DNA from: Verrucomicrobiota bacterium
Lineage (GTDB): Bacteria > Verrucomicrobiota > Verrucomicrobiia > Opitutales > Opitutaceae
Length of the DNA: 55,489 nt
Reading direction: 5' to 3'
NCBI GenBank assembly: GCA_023426435.1
Contig: JAFAAS010000135.1
Span: 1 to 55,489 of the forward strand
The notes beneath the pieces are model-generated. The model ran no database searches. It was not told the DNA's origin and saw only the letters and a list, made by a program, of their open reading frames with translations. This document shows positions 42,346-50,800 of this stretch, one piece after another (position 1 is the stretch's first letter; every line of letters begins with the position of its first letter). The position numbers and the translations under genes are program-made.

Positions 42346-44058
42346 ATGCCCGCCTCCAACGACCCGCGCGCATACCCGGCGCTCTACCGGCTCGCCTCGC
42401 TCGCCAGCCGGTCCGAGGACCCACACGCCGCGCTCGCCGAGGTTCTCGACGAGCTCATCACCACGTTTCGCGCCGACGCCGGATCGATCTCCCTCCTCAA
42501 CCCCGGCACCGGTCGCCTCGAAACCGAGGTCCAGTTCGGCATCCCCGTCGGAGGCGATCCCGCCGGCCTGAAACTCGGCCACGGCATCACCGGCTGGTGC
42601 GTCCTCAACGCCAAATCCGTCCTCGTCCCCGACGTCTCCCACGAGCCGCGCTACATCGCCGTCCGCCCCACCGCCCGCTGCGAAATGGCCGCGCCGATGA
42701 TCGACGGCGATCTCGTGATCGGCGTGCTCGACCTCGAAAGCGATCGCATCGAGGGCTTCACGCCCGCCGACCTCGCCCTCCTCGAACGTCTCGCCACCGA
42801 AACGGCCAGCGTCGTCCTGCAGCTCTGGCGCAAACGCCACCTTCGCACCAAAGCCCACCAGCTCGAAACGCTTCTCACCACCGGACAATCGCTCGTCGCC
42901 AAACTCGAAACGCACGAGCTCTTCGCCACGCTCACCCGCGATACGCGCCACATGATGCAGGCGCAACTCTGCGCGTTTTTCCTCCACGACTCCCACCAGC
43001 GCACCGTGCGCTGCGTGTCGATCGATAGCGCCTCCACCCGCCCGGCCGACATCCCCATGCACGATCTCGCCGTCGAGGCCTGCCTCCTCGCCGCCGCCGT
43101 CCGCACCAAACGCCCCATCGATTTTCTCGACATCCAGACTCCCGGCTTCCACGCGCTCGCCGATCTGCCGCGCGATCCTTCGCTCCATTCCGTCCTCCTC
43201 ACACCACTCATTTACGAAGGAGAAATTTTCGGCGTCCTCGCCGTTTACGTGAACCGCGTCCACCGCTTCGACGACGACGAAAAACGCGCCTGCGCCACCC
43301 TCGCCGGCCTCGGCGCCGTCGCCCTCCAAAACGCCCGCCTCTATACCCGCGTTTTCCAAAGCGAGGAAAAGCTCCGCAAAAACGAACAGCTCACCACCCT
43401 CGGTCTCCTCGCCGCCGAAATCGCCCACGAGATCCGCAATCCTCTCACCGTCATCAAACTCCTCTACGGCGGCCTCGGTCTCGACTTCGCCGAAAACGAC
43501 CCGCGCCGCACCGACCTCCGCGTCATCAACGAAAAAATCGACCAGCTCGAAGCCATCGTCCTTCGCGTCCTCAACTTCGCCAAAGCGCCCGGCGCCCTCC
43601 ATTCGCGCTGGTCGCTCGCCGACATCGTCGGCGACACCCTCGTCCTCGTCCGCCCCAAACTCGCCCAAGCCCACCTCCGCCTGCGCTACAATCCTCCCGA
43701 AACCACGCTCGTGGTCGACGCCCACAAGGGTCAGCTGCAGCAGGTTCTCCTTAACCTCATCTGCAACTCCGCCGACGCCATGGCGCCCAACGGCGAGCTC
43801 TCGATCGTCCTCGGCGAACAACTCCGCGGCAGCACGCCTTTCGCCACCATCGATGTCATCGACACCGGCGGCGGCATCCCGCCCGACCTCGCCCCGCGGA
43901 TCTTCGACTCCTTCCTCTCCGGCCGCCCCGGCGGCACCGGCCTCGGCCTCGCCATCGCCAAGCGCATCATGCAAAGCCATCACGGCGACATCGCCCTGAT
44001 GTCCACCGGCCCAACCGGCACCACCATCCGCGTGAGCATCCCTCTCGCCCGCAACTAA
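42346..44058 (+). CDS. Soluble histidine kinase with two GAF domains
   Basis: A 570-residue protein from ATG 42346 (MPASNDPRAYPALYRL). GAF1 (~20-165, e.g. GHGITGWCVLNAKSVLVPDV) and GAF2 (~180-330, e.g. GVLAVYVNRVHRFDDDE) precede a HisKA with His361 (AAEIAHEIRNPLTVIK) and a HATPase with NLICNSADAMAP and GGTGLGLAIAKRIM, NtrB/ZraS-like. There are no TM segments, so it senses something cytoplasmic. It is divergent from the NarL-type regulator. Confidence 0.93.
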   Translation: MPASNDPRAYPALYRLASLASRSEDPHAALAEVLDELITTFRADAGSISLLNPGTGRLETEVQFGIPVGGDPAGLKLGHGITGWCVLNAKSVLVPDVSHEPRYIAVRPTARCEMAAPMIDGDLVIGVLDLESDRIEGFTPADLALLERLATETASVVLQLWRKRHLRTKAHQLETLLTTGQSLVAKLETHELFATLTRDTRHMMQAQLCAFFLHDSHQRTVRCVSIDSASTRPADIPMHDLAVEACLLAAAVRTKRPIDFLDIQTPGFHALADLPRDPSLHSVLLTPLIYEGEIFGVLAVYVNRVHRFDDDEKRACATLAGLGAVALQNARLYTRVFQSEEKLRKNEQLTTLGLLAAEIAHEIRNPLTVIKLLYGGLGLDFAENDPRRTDLRVINEKIDQLEAIVLRVLNFAKAPGALHSRWSLADIVGDTLVLVRPKLAQAHLRLRYNPPETTLVVDAHKGQLQQVLLNLICNSADAMAPNGELSIVLGEQLRGSTPFATIDVIDTGGGIPPDLAPRIFDSFLSGRPGGTGLGLAIAKRIMQSHHGDIALMSTGPTGTTIRVSIPLARN

Positions 44059-44066
44059 CCTCTCCC

Positions 44067-44264
44067 ATGTCCAAAGACCCCGCCGCCGAACGCGCCCGTC
44101 AACGCGCGATCATCATCGTCGTCATCGTCGCGCTCGTCGTGATGGCCGCACTCGTCCTCACCGTCGTCCCCAAACTCGTTCTTCCCGCGCGAATCTTCAT
44201 CGCCGCCATGGACCTCGCCCTCGCCGCCGTCCTCTGGCTCGTCCTCCGCCAAAAATTTTCCTAG
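44067..44264 (+). CDS. Small two-helix membrane protein, unknown
   Basis: A 65-residue product starting 8 bp after the GAF kinase stop. After a charged N-terminus (MSKDPAAERARQR) come two hydrophobic stretches (IIIVVIVALVVMAALVLTVV and RIFIAAMDLALAAVLWLVLR). No known family is recognised. Tight spacing suggests co-transcription with the kinase, perhaps as an accessory membrane subunit. Confidence 0.7.
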   Translation: MSKDPAAERARQRAIIIVVIVALVVMAALVLTVVPKLVLPARIFIAAMDLALAAVLWLVLRQKFS

Positions 44265-44288
44265 AGCAGAAAAACGATAGCCCTTCAG

Positions 44289-44362
44289 GTGAACCACAGA
44301 GGCACAGAGGCACGGAGAGATCCGTGGCCTTCCTCTGTGTGCTCGGTGCCTTCGTGGTTCAA
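44289..44362. repeat. Word-type inverted repeat between convergent genes
   Basis: The left arm (44291-44317, GAACCACAGAGGCACAGAGG) and right arm (44331-44361, CCTCTGTGTGCTCGGTGCC) are of the ACCACGGAGAC family. This is the only copy of that family here not between co-directional genes. Confidence 0.85.
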
Positions 44363-44387
44363 ATCGGGTTTTCGGATCGGCCAACGG

Positions 44388-44412
44388 CTATGACATTATT
44401 AATGTGCTATAG
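44388..44412. repeat. AT-rich 25 bp palindrome
   Basis: CTAT-g-ACATTA-t-TAATGT-gct-ATAG: nested inverted arms with an unusually AT-rich core in this GC-rich region. It could be an operator or a 3'-end hairpin. Confidence 0.5.
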
Positions 44413-44438
44413 GTGGAGCCCGACGTCCCCGTCGGGCT
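44411..44438. repeat. GTGGA/CCGACG palindromic element
   Basis: GGTGGAGCCCGACGTCCCCG from 44412 contains the hairpin AGCCCGACG-tccc-CGTCGGGCT. It is near-identical to the element at 2656 between ureC and ureE. Confidence 0.8.
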
Positions 44439-44456
44439 AATCAACGTCCGCCCGCC

Positions 44457-44981
44457 TCACCCCTTCGGCTGCAACCGGAGATCCACCATCAGGTCTCCCG
44501 CAATCTTCTCCAAATCCTCGCGCACACTCGCGAGTTTCACGTCCTCCGGCACCAGCACCAGCGCGTGCGCCTGAAACAGCGTTCCGCCGCCCATCGGCGC
44601 ACTCACGCGCTCCGACGCGAGCTCCTCCACGTTCAATCCATGCGCCGCCAGCACGCTCGACACGCTGCGCAAAATTCCCGGCCGGTCGTGACCAACCACA
44701 TCGAGCGTCGCCAACGATCCCCGCGCCGCCCCTCCGGCCGCGTCTTCCGCGTGCACGATCACGCGCAGCCCCGATCCTTTCAACTCGTCCAGCGCGCGAT
44801 TCAACTCCGCCGCGCGTTCCTGCTCCACCTCCACCCGCAAGATGCCCGCGAACTGACCGCCCAATCGGCACATTCTGCTCTCCAACCAGTTGCCGCCATG
44901 ATCCGCCACACACGCCGCCACCAATTGCACCAGGCCCGGCCGGTCCGCTCCGATCACCGTCATCACGAGAGTTGTCAGCAT
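44457..44981 (-). CDS. Two-ACT-domain protein, GcvR-like
   Basis: A 174-residue protein made of two ACT domains: LTTLVMTVIGADRPGLVQLV at the start, and SLATLDVVGHDRPGILRSVS around 85-105. This matches the glycine-cleavage repressor-like (GcvR/PurU-N-like) group, which bind amino acids and regulate through partners. Start ATG 44981 gives the standard ACT start; 25 upstream in-frame residues have no ACT character. The real ligand and target are unknown. Confidence 0.85.
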   Translation of the reverse strand: MLTTLVMTVIGADRPGLVQLVAACVADHGGNWLESRMCRLGGQFAGILRVEVEQERAAELNRALDELKGSGLRVIVHAEDAAGGAARGSLATLDVVGHDRPGILRSVSSVLAAHGLNVEELASERVSAPMGGGTLFQAHALVLVPEDVKLASVREDLEKIAGDLMVDLRLQPKG

Positions 44982-45108
44982 CCCCGCACGCTGAATCCCC
45001 CTCCGCTCCGCCGCAAACTCCGAGTGCGCCCGCACCAATCCCGAAAAAAATCGCACCCGAGCAAAACCGCTCCGCTGCGACGAACCAGTCCGGTCGCCCC
45101 GCCCCGCC

Positions 45109-45726
45109 TTACTCGTCGAGTTCGACGTTCCAATACGCCAGATCCAGGAAATCCTTCCACATCTCGCGATGCTGCGTCCCGAGCACCAGCGAGATCACCG
45201 GCCGCCACTTCGGCCGCACCGGCTTCCGAATCAGCCGCATGTGCGCCTCGTGCGGCAGCCGGTTCGCCTTCTTCGTATTACATTTGATGCACGAACAAAC
45301 GATGTTCTCCCACGTCGTCTTCCCGCCGTAATCGCGCGGAATCACGTGATCGAGATTCAACTGCTCGCGCGGCAAAACCCGCGCGCAATACTGACACGTG
45401 TTCTTGTCCCGTTCGAAGATGTTGTTGCGCGTCAGCTTCAATTCCTTGCAGGGCAACTTGTCGAAAAACGTCAGCAGGATCACCCGCGGCAGCCGAATCG
45501 TCCGGCTCGGCGTGCGCACCATTTCCAGTTCAGCCAGCGGCGGATTGTGACGCGAGAAATCGATCCAATCCATCAACGCAAAGGTCCGAAAATCATCGTC
45601 CTGATGATGCACCACCTGCGCATGCCCGCGCGCCAGCAACCCAAACGCCCGCTTCGCACCGATCACATTCACCGCCTGCCACAGGCGATTCAAAACCAGC
45701 ACCGGTTGCTCGAGCGCCGCTTCCAT
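45109..45726 (-). CDS. HNH endonuclease family protein
   Basis: A 205-residue protein from ATG 45726. The C-terminal half is a zinc-ribbon HNH domain: Cys111-x2-Cys114 (NTCQYCARVL), the metal/catalytic LNLDHVIPRDYGG and Cys146-x2-Cys149 (CSCIKCNTKKANR). The N-terminus (PVLVLNRLWQAVNVIGAKRA) matches the widespread bacterial HNH proteins whose cellular role is not settled. No mobile element or toxin partner is next to it. Confidence 0.9.
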   Translation of the reverse strand: MEAALEQPVLVLNRLWQAVNVIGAKRAFGLLARGHAQVVHHQDDDFRTFALMDWIDFSRHNPPLAELEMVRTPSRTIRLPRVILLTFFDKLPCKELKLTRNNIFERDKNTCQYCARVLPREQLNLDHVIPRDYGGKTTWENIVCSCIKCNTKKANRLPHEAHMRLIRKPVRPKWRPVISLVLGTQHREMWKDFLDLAYWNVELDE

Positions 45727-45794
45727 ACGGGGCCACGGCAATAATCGCCCGCGCGCATCACTGTCAAGAGCCCGCCCCCCGCGCGCTTCCGCGC

Positions 45795-45918
45795 GAGAAG
45801 ATCCAAGCTCCAACCTCCAAGCTCCGAAGAACGTCCAGCCCCAAAAACACCAGCGACCCCATCCGCAATTTGGATCCTGGTGTTTCTCTGGAGCTTGGAT
45901 CTTGGCCCTCGGAGCTTC
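45795..45918. repeat. Nested inverted repeat between the helicase and HNH genes
   Basis: The outer left arm (45798-45827, AGATCCAAGCTCCAACCTCC) pairs with the right arm (45887-45917, TCTGGAGCTTGGATCTTGG). An inner pair, AAAACACCAG near 45844 and CTGGTGTTT near 45877, lies inside. The word is AAGCTCCAACC. Confidence 0.8.
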
Positions 45919-45940
45919 GCGCCTCGCTCAGCGAGGCGCG
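45918..45940. terminator. Perfect 10 bp palindrome whose loop is the helicase stop codon
   Basis: CGCGCCTCGC-TCA-GCGAGGCGCG (45918-45940). On the minus strand the 3 nt loop is TGA, the helicase stop. It could form a 3'-end hairpin; no T-run follows. Confidence 0.6.
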
Positions 45941-47691
45941 CTGTCTTCGCTCGCCAGCGCCGGCGCCAACACCACGCCTTTAATCTTCACGCCCGCGAGC
46001 TTCTTCACCATCGCCGGCGCTTCCGCTTCCGCCACATCCACCAACGTATGCCGCTGATGGATATCGATCGCGCCGACCACGTCCGCGCTCATTCGCATCA
46101 CGCCGGAAATCTTCCCGACAATATCCGCCGGCGTCACGAGCTGCTTCCTTCCCACATTCAAAAACAGCGTCGACATCCCCGGCTCTCGTCCCGTTCGCGC
46201 CGGCCGTTCGTATTTCGATTTCTTCCCTTTCTCCTCCCGTAGCGCGGGCAACCTGCCCGCGCTCTTGGCATCCTCCGCGCCCGCTCCAACACCCGCGCCC
46301 GACATCGGCTTCTCGGCCACTTCCTTCGCCCACGTCGGCGCCGGCTTCTTCGGCTTCTCGCCTCCTTTCGGCGCCTCCCCCTCTTTCGCCGGCTTCGCCG
46401 CATTCTCCCCCTGCAACAAATGAATCAGCGCCGAGCAAATATCCGTGCTCGCATAACCCTGGTCCAGCAAGCGGTCGATCATCCGGTCGTGCGGCCTGAA
46501 CTCCTTCGCTTCCAGCGTCGTGCGTATCCTTTCGAAGAATACATTCGTGCGCGCTTCCTCCACTTCGTCCAGCGACGGGATCTTTCCGCGGCGAATGTTC
46601 AACTTCGCCCAGCGCATCATGCTCTGTAATTTATAAATCTCCTGACCCGACACGAAGGTGAACGCCCGCCCCGACTTCCCCGCGCGGCCCGTCCGCCCAA
46701 TCCGATGCGTATAATCCTCCGCATCGTTCGGCAGGTCGTAGTTGAACACCACTTCCAGGTCATCCACGTCCAGCCCGCGCGCCGCCACGTCGGTCGCCAC
46801 CAGAAACTCGAACTTCCGCTCCCGAAATTTCTGCATCACCCGATCGCGTTGCGCCTGCGAGATATCCCCGTGCAACCGATCCGTCGCATACCCGCGCGAA
46901 TGCAGATGCTCCTCCAGATCATCGACCATCACCTTCGTGCTGCAGAAAATGATCCCATACTGGAAATCATGCACGTCGATCAGCCGCGTCAGCGCCTCGA
47001 TCTTCGATCGCCGATCCACTTCGAAATAAATCTGCTCCACCTGCGGCGCATTCTGCGCCACCGCCTCGATCTTCACCCACGCCGGATCCCGTGAGTAGCG
47101 CTTGATCAAATCCTGGATCGCCCGCGGCATCGTCGCCGAAAAGAAAAACAGCTGCCGCGTTTCCGGCACCGTCGAGAGGATCTTCTCGATGTCTTCGCGG
47201 AATCCCATGTCGAGCATCCGGTCCGCCTCGTCCAATACCACCAGCTTCAACGCATCCAACTTCAGCGTGCCCCGCTCCATGTGATCCATCACCCGGCCGG
47301 GCGTCCCGATCACCACCTGCACCCCCGCCGCCAACGCGCGAAACTGCCGCTCGTAACTTTGCCCGCCGTAAATCGGCACGCCCGTCACGCCGCGTTTGAA
47401 ATGCGCGAGCTTCCCCATCTCCTCCGCCACCTGCACCGCCAGTTCGCGCGTCGGACACAATACCAAAACCTGCACGCCTCTCGTCCGGGGATCCACGCCT
47501 TCGATCGCCGGAATCGCGAACGCCGCCGTCTTGCCCGAGCCCGTCGACGACAACCCCACGACATCCCGCCCGCTCATCGCGACCGGAATCACCGCAGTCT
47601 GAATCGGCGACGCTTCTTCGAAGCCCATCTTGTCCACCGCTTTCAGAATCTCCGCCGAAAGCCCCAATTCCGTGAAACGCCGTTTTTCCAT
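45928..47691 (-). CDS. DEAD-box RNA helicase with DbpA-like RNA-binding C-terminus
   Basis: ATP-dependent RNA helicase of the DeaD/CsdA type, 587 residues from ATG 47691 (MEKRRFTELGLSAEIL; upstream in-frame Met is possible). Motifs present: Q-motif ASPIQTAVIP, I SSTGSGKTAA, II VVLDEADRMLDMG, III FFSATMPRAI, IV GIIFCSTKV, V ATDVAARGLDV, VI HRIGRTGRAG. Residues ~460-500 are a low-complexity basic linker with an inserted GTAG palindrome (46239-46262) read in frame as SAGRLPALR. A DbpA-like RNA-binding domain follows (TLFLNVGRKQLVTPADIVG). The stop codon lies in a hairpin loop. Confidence 0.94.
   Translation of the reverse strand: MEKRRFTELGLSAEILKAVDKMGFEEASPIQTAVIPVAMSGRDVVGLSSTGSGKTAAFAIPAIEGVDPRTRGVQVLVLCPTRELAVQVAEEMGKLAHFKRGVTGVPIYGGQSYERQFRALAAGVQVVIGTPGRVMDHMERGTLKLDALKLVVLDEADRMLDMGFREDIEKILSTVPETRQLFFFSATMPRAIQDLIKRYSRDPAWVKIEAVAQNAPQVEQIYFEVDRRSKIEALTRLIDVHDFQYGIIFCSTKVMVDDLEEHLHSRGYATDRLHGDISQAQRDRVMQKFRERKFEFLVATDVAARGLDVDDLEVVFNYDLPNDAEDYTHRIGRTGRAGKSGRAFTFVSGQEIYKLQSMMRWAKLNIRRGKIPSLDEVEEARTNVFFERIRTTLEAKEFRPHDRMIDRLLDQGYASTDICSALIHLLQGENAAKPAKEGEAPKGGEKPKKPAPTWAKEVAEKPMSGAGVGAGAEDAKSAGRLPALREEKGKKSKYERPARTGREPGMSTLFLNVGRKQLVTPADIVGKISGVMRMSADVVGAIDIHQRHTLVDVAEAEAPAMVKKLAGVKIKGVVLAPALASEDSAPR
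46239..46262. repeat. GTAG-headed REP-like hairpin inside the helicase coding region
   Basis: GTAG at 46239-46242, then the perfect 9 bp stem GCGCGGGCA-acc-TGCCCGCGC (46242-46262). In the helicase frame it encodes SAGRLPALR within the basic linker, so it does not break the protein. Confidence 0.75.
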
Positions 47692-47885
47692 GCGCAAACC
47701 TGCACCGTCCGTTCGCGCGGCGCCAGCTTCTATCTCCATCGCTTATCGGCCCGACCTCATGTCCTAAAAATACCTCTCCTCACGGGAAAAACACTTTGCT
47801 TGCATCAAGGTTTGCTTTTTGTCGCCCGCGACTGGCGGGTTGGACCCTCTCGCCGGTCGAGATGTCAGCAATCTCCCGATAAATC

Positions 47886-50800
47886 ATGCGACTACTCCGG
47901 CTCTTCTTCGCTCTCCTCTTCATCTCCGCCAGCGCGCTCTCCGCCGCACCCGTAATCACGGAGTTCATGGCCTCCAACGAGTCCACGCTGGCCGACGACG
48001 ACGGCGACTTCTCCGATTGGGTCGAGATCCATAATCCGGATACAACCGCCGTCAGCCTCGACGGCTGGTATCTCACCGACACCGCCTCCAACAAAACCAA
48101 GTGGCAATTCCCCGCCGTCAGCATCCCCGCCGATGGCTACCTGGTCGTTTTCGCCTCGTCGAAAAATCGCCGCGACCCCGCCCAACCGCTCCACACCAGC
48201 TGGAGCCTCTCCGCCGGCGGCGAATACCTCGGCCTGATCCAGCCCGACGGCACCACCGTCGCCTACGAATACGCCCCCGCTTACCCGCCCCACGCCGACG
48301 ACCAATCCTACGGCCTCACTCAACCCACCAGCGGCGGCGAAACCCCGCGTATCGGCTTTTTCATCACGCCAACTCCCGGCACCCGCAACGGCGGCGCCGA
48401 TTCCCTCATCATCAGCGAAACCGTCACGTTCTCCCGCCCTTCCGGCCCCTTCACCGGCTCGCCCACCGTTTCCCTCTCCGGCGCCGGCGCCGATCAAAAA
48501 ATCCGCTATGTCCTCGCCGAACCCTCCGCGTCCGGCGCCACCGTTCCCGAACCCACCGCCACGTCCCCCGTTTACTCAGCCCCTCTCCCGCTCGACGGTT
48601 CCTATGTTCTTCGCGCCGCCGTCTTCTCCGCCGACGATACCCGCCGCGGCTCCGTCGCCTCCGCCCACTACGTCAAAATCGACGACTCCACCGCCAACCG
48701 CGTGGACACGTTCACCAGCCAGCTGCCCCTCGTCGTCATCGATAACCACGGCTTCGGCCCGATGGTAAAAGACGAGATCGATCGCAAGGGCTGGCTCTAC
48801 ACGTTCATGCCCGACGCGAGCGGCACCGCCTCGCTCACGTCCACACCCGCCCAAGCCAGCGCCATGGAGTTCACCGTCCGCGGCTCCACTTCATCGTTCT
48901 TCCCCAAGAAGAGTTTCAAATTCGACCTCATCGACGACACCGGCGCCGACAACGTCCTTCCTCTCCTCGGCCTCACCGCCGCCGAAGACTGGAACATCGT
49001 CGGCCCGTTCCAATACGACCGCTCCTTTATCCGCAACGCCCTCGCCTACGACTTGTTCCGCCGCATGGGCCACTGGGCCCCGCGCACCAAACTCGCCGAG
49101 CTCTTCCTCAACTGGAACGGCGGCCCGCTCGATGCCTCAGACTACAACGGCATCTACGTCCTCACCGATAAACTCGAACTCGATCCCGACCGCGTCGACG
49201 TCGAGGAAATCGATTCCGACGACATCGATCCCGACTCCATCACGGGCGGCTACTTCCTCCGTATCGACGACGCCGATCCCGAGAAACTCTCCTGGCGCAC
49301 CACGCGCAACCTGCCCGAGGGCGATGGCTCCCTCATGCAGGTCGAGGAACCCAAAATCGCCGACCTCGCCCCCGAACAACAGGCCTACATCAAGGACTAC
49401 ATCCAGGACATGGAGGACGCGCTCTACGCCGACCTCGCCGACCACTTCACGACGCGCCGCTACCTCGACTACATCGATCGTCCGTCGTGGGTCGACCATC
49501 ACCTCATCCACGTTTTCCTCAAAAACACCGACGCCTTCTGGCGCAGCACCTACTTCACCAAAGCGCGCGGCGGCAAATTGGTCGCCGGTCCGGTCTGGGA
49601 TTTCGACCGCTCCATGGATTCCGAAGATCCTCGCGACGACGACTGGAATACCTGGCACCCCACGAAGTTCACCTCCCAGGGTTTCGCCATCGAATACTGG
49701 AACAGCGGCTGGTGGGGCGTCCTCTCCCGCGATCCCGATTTCAAACAAGCGTGGATCGACCGCTGGCAAACCCTCCGTCTGAGCACGTTCTCCAACGCGC
49801 AAATCCACACCATCGTCCAGGGCTTCACCGACGAAATCGGCACCGCCGCCGCCGCGCGCGACGCCGCGCGCTGGCCCGAAAGCGTCAGCGTCTTCGGCTC
49901 CTTCGCCGAGGAAACCACCCACATCCGCGACTGGCTCACTCTCCGCGCCAACTGGATCGACCAACAATTCGTCCGCACCCCTATCGTCCGCGACGACGGC
50001 ACTCACTACCGCATCACGCCCCGCCCCGGCACCCTCGTCGCCTACACGCTCGACGGCACCGATCCTCGCGGCCCCAACGGCGCGATCGCCCCAGGCGTCA
50101 ACTTCGCTCGCACCGAAACCTTGATCCCTCGTCTCTCCTCGCTGCGCCTCCGCGGCTACCACAGCGGCAACGCCGAAGGTCCATGGAGTCGTCTGCTGAT
50201 CCCCGCCTCCGACTCCGAAGTTGAAATCCTCCAGCCGCCGTTCCCTCCGGCGGGCACCCGCATCGAAGCCTCGGCCGGTGACACGCTCACGCTCGAAGCC
50301 GCACACGACCATCCCACCAACGCTTCGTATCAGTGGTTCTTCAACGGCAACGAAATCCCCGGCGCCACCTCGCGAACCCTCTCGCTCTCCAAGGTCGGCG
50401 CGAATCACATCGGCGCCTACACGCTCCGCATCCTCGCCAGCGGCACCGAAATCGAGGTTCCTTTCGTCGTCGCCATCGATGGGGTCGCCCGCCTCGCCGC
50501 CATCGCCTCGCGCGCCGAGGTCAGCGGCGGCGAAAACGTCCTCATCGCCGGCTTCATCGTGGAGGGCCCCGGCAAGAAACGTTTCCTCGCCCGCGCCGTC
50601 GGCCCCGCCCTCGCCGCCCAAGGCGTCAACCAACCGCTCGCCGCTCCCGTGCTCCGCGTCTTCTCACGCACCGGCACCGAGATTGCGACGAACGCCGGCT
50701 GGCAAAACGCCCCCAACGCCGACCAGCTCCCGACGCTCGCCCAACAGGTCGGCGCCTTCGCCCTCGCTCCCGGCAGCGCCGATTCCGCCCTCGCCCTCGA

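Noticed and set aside
45109..45726. HNH protein as part of a defence island or homing element
   Set aside because: Neighbours are an ACT protein and a helicase; no methylase, toxin or intron features.
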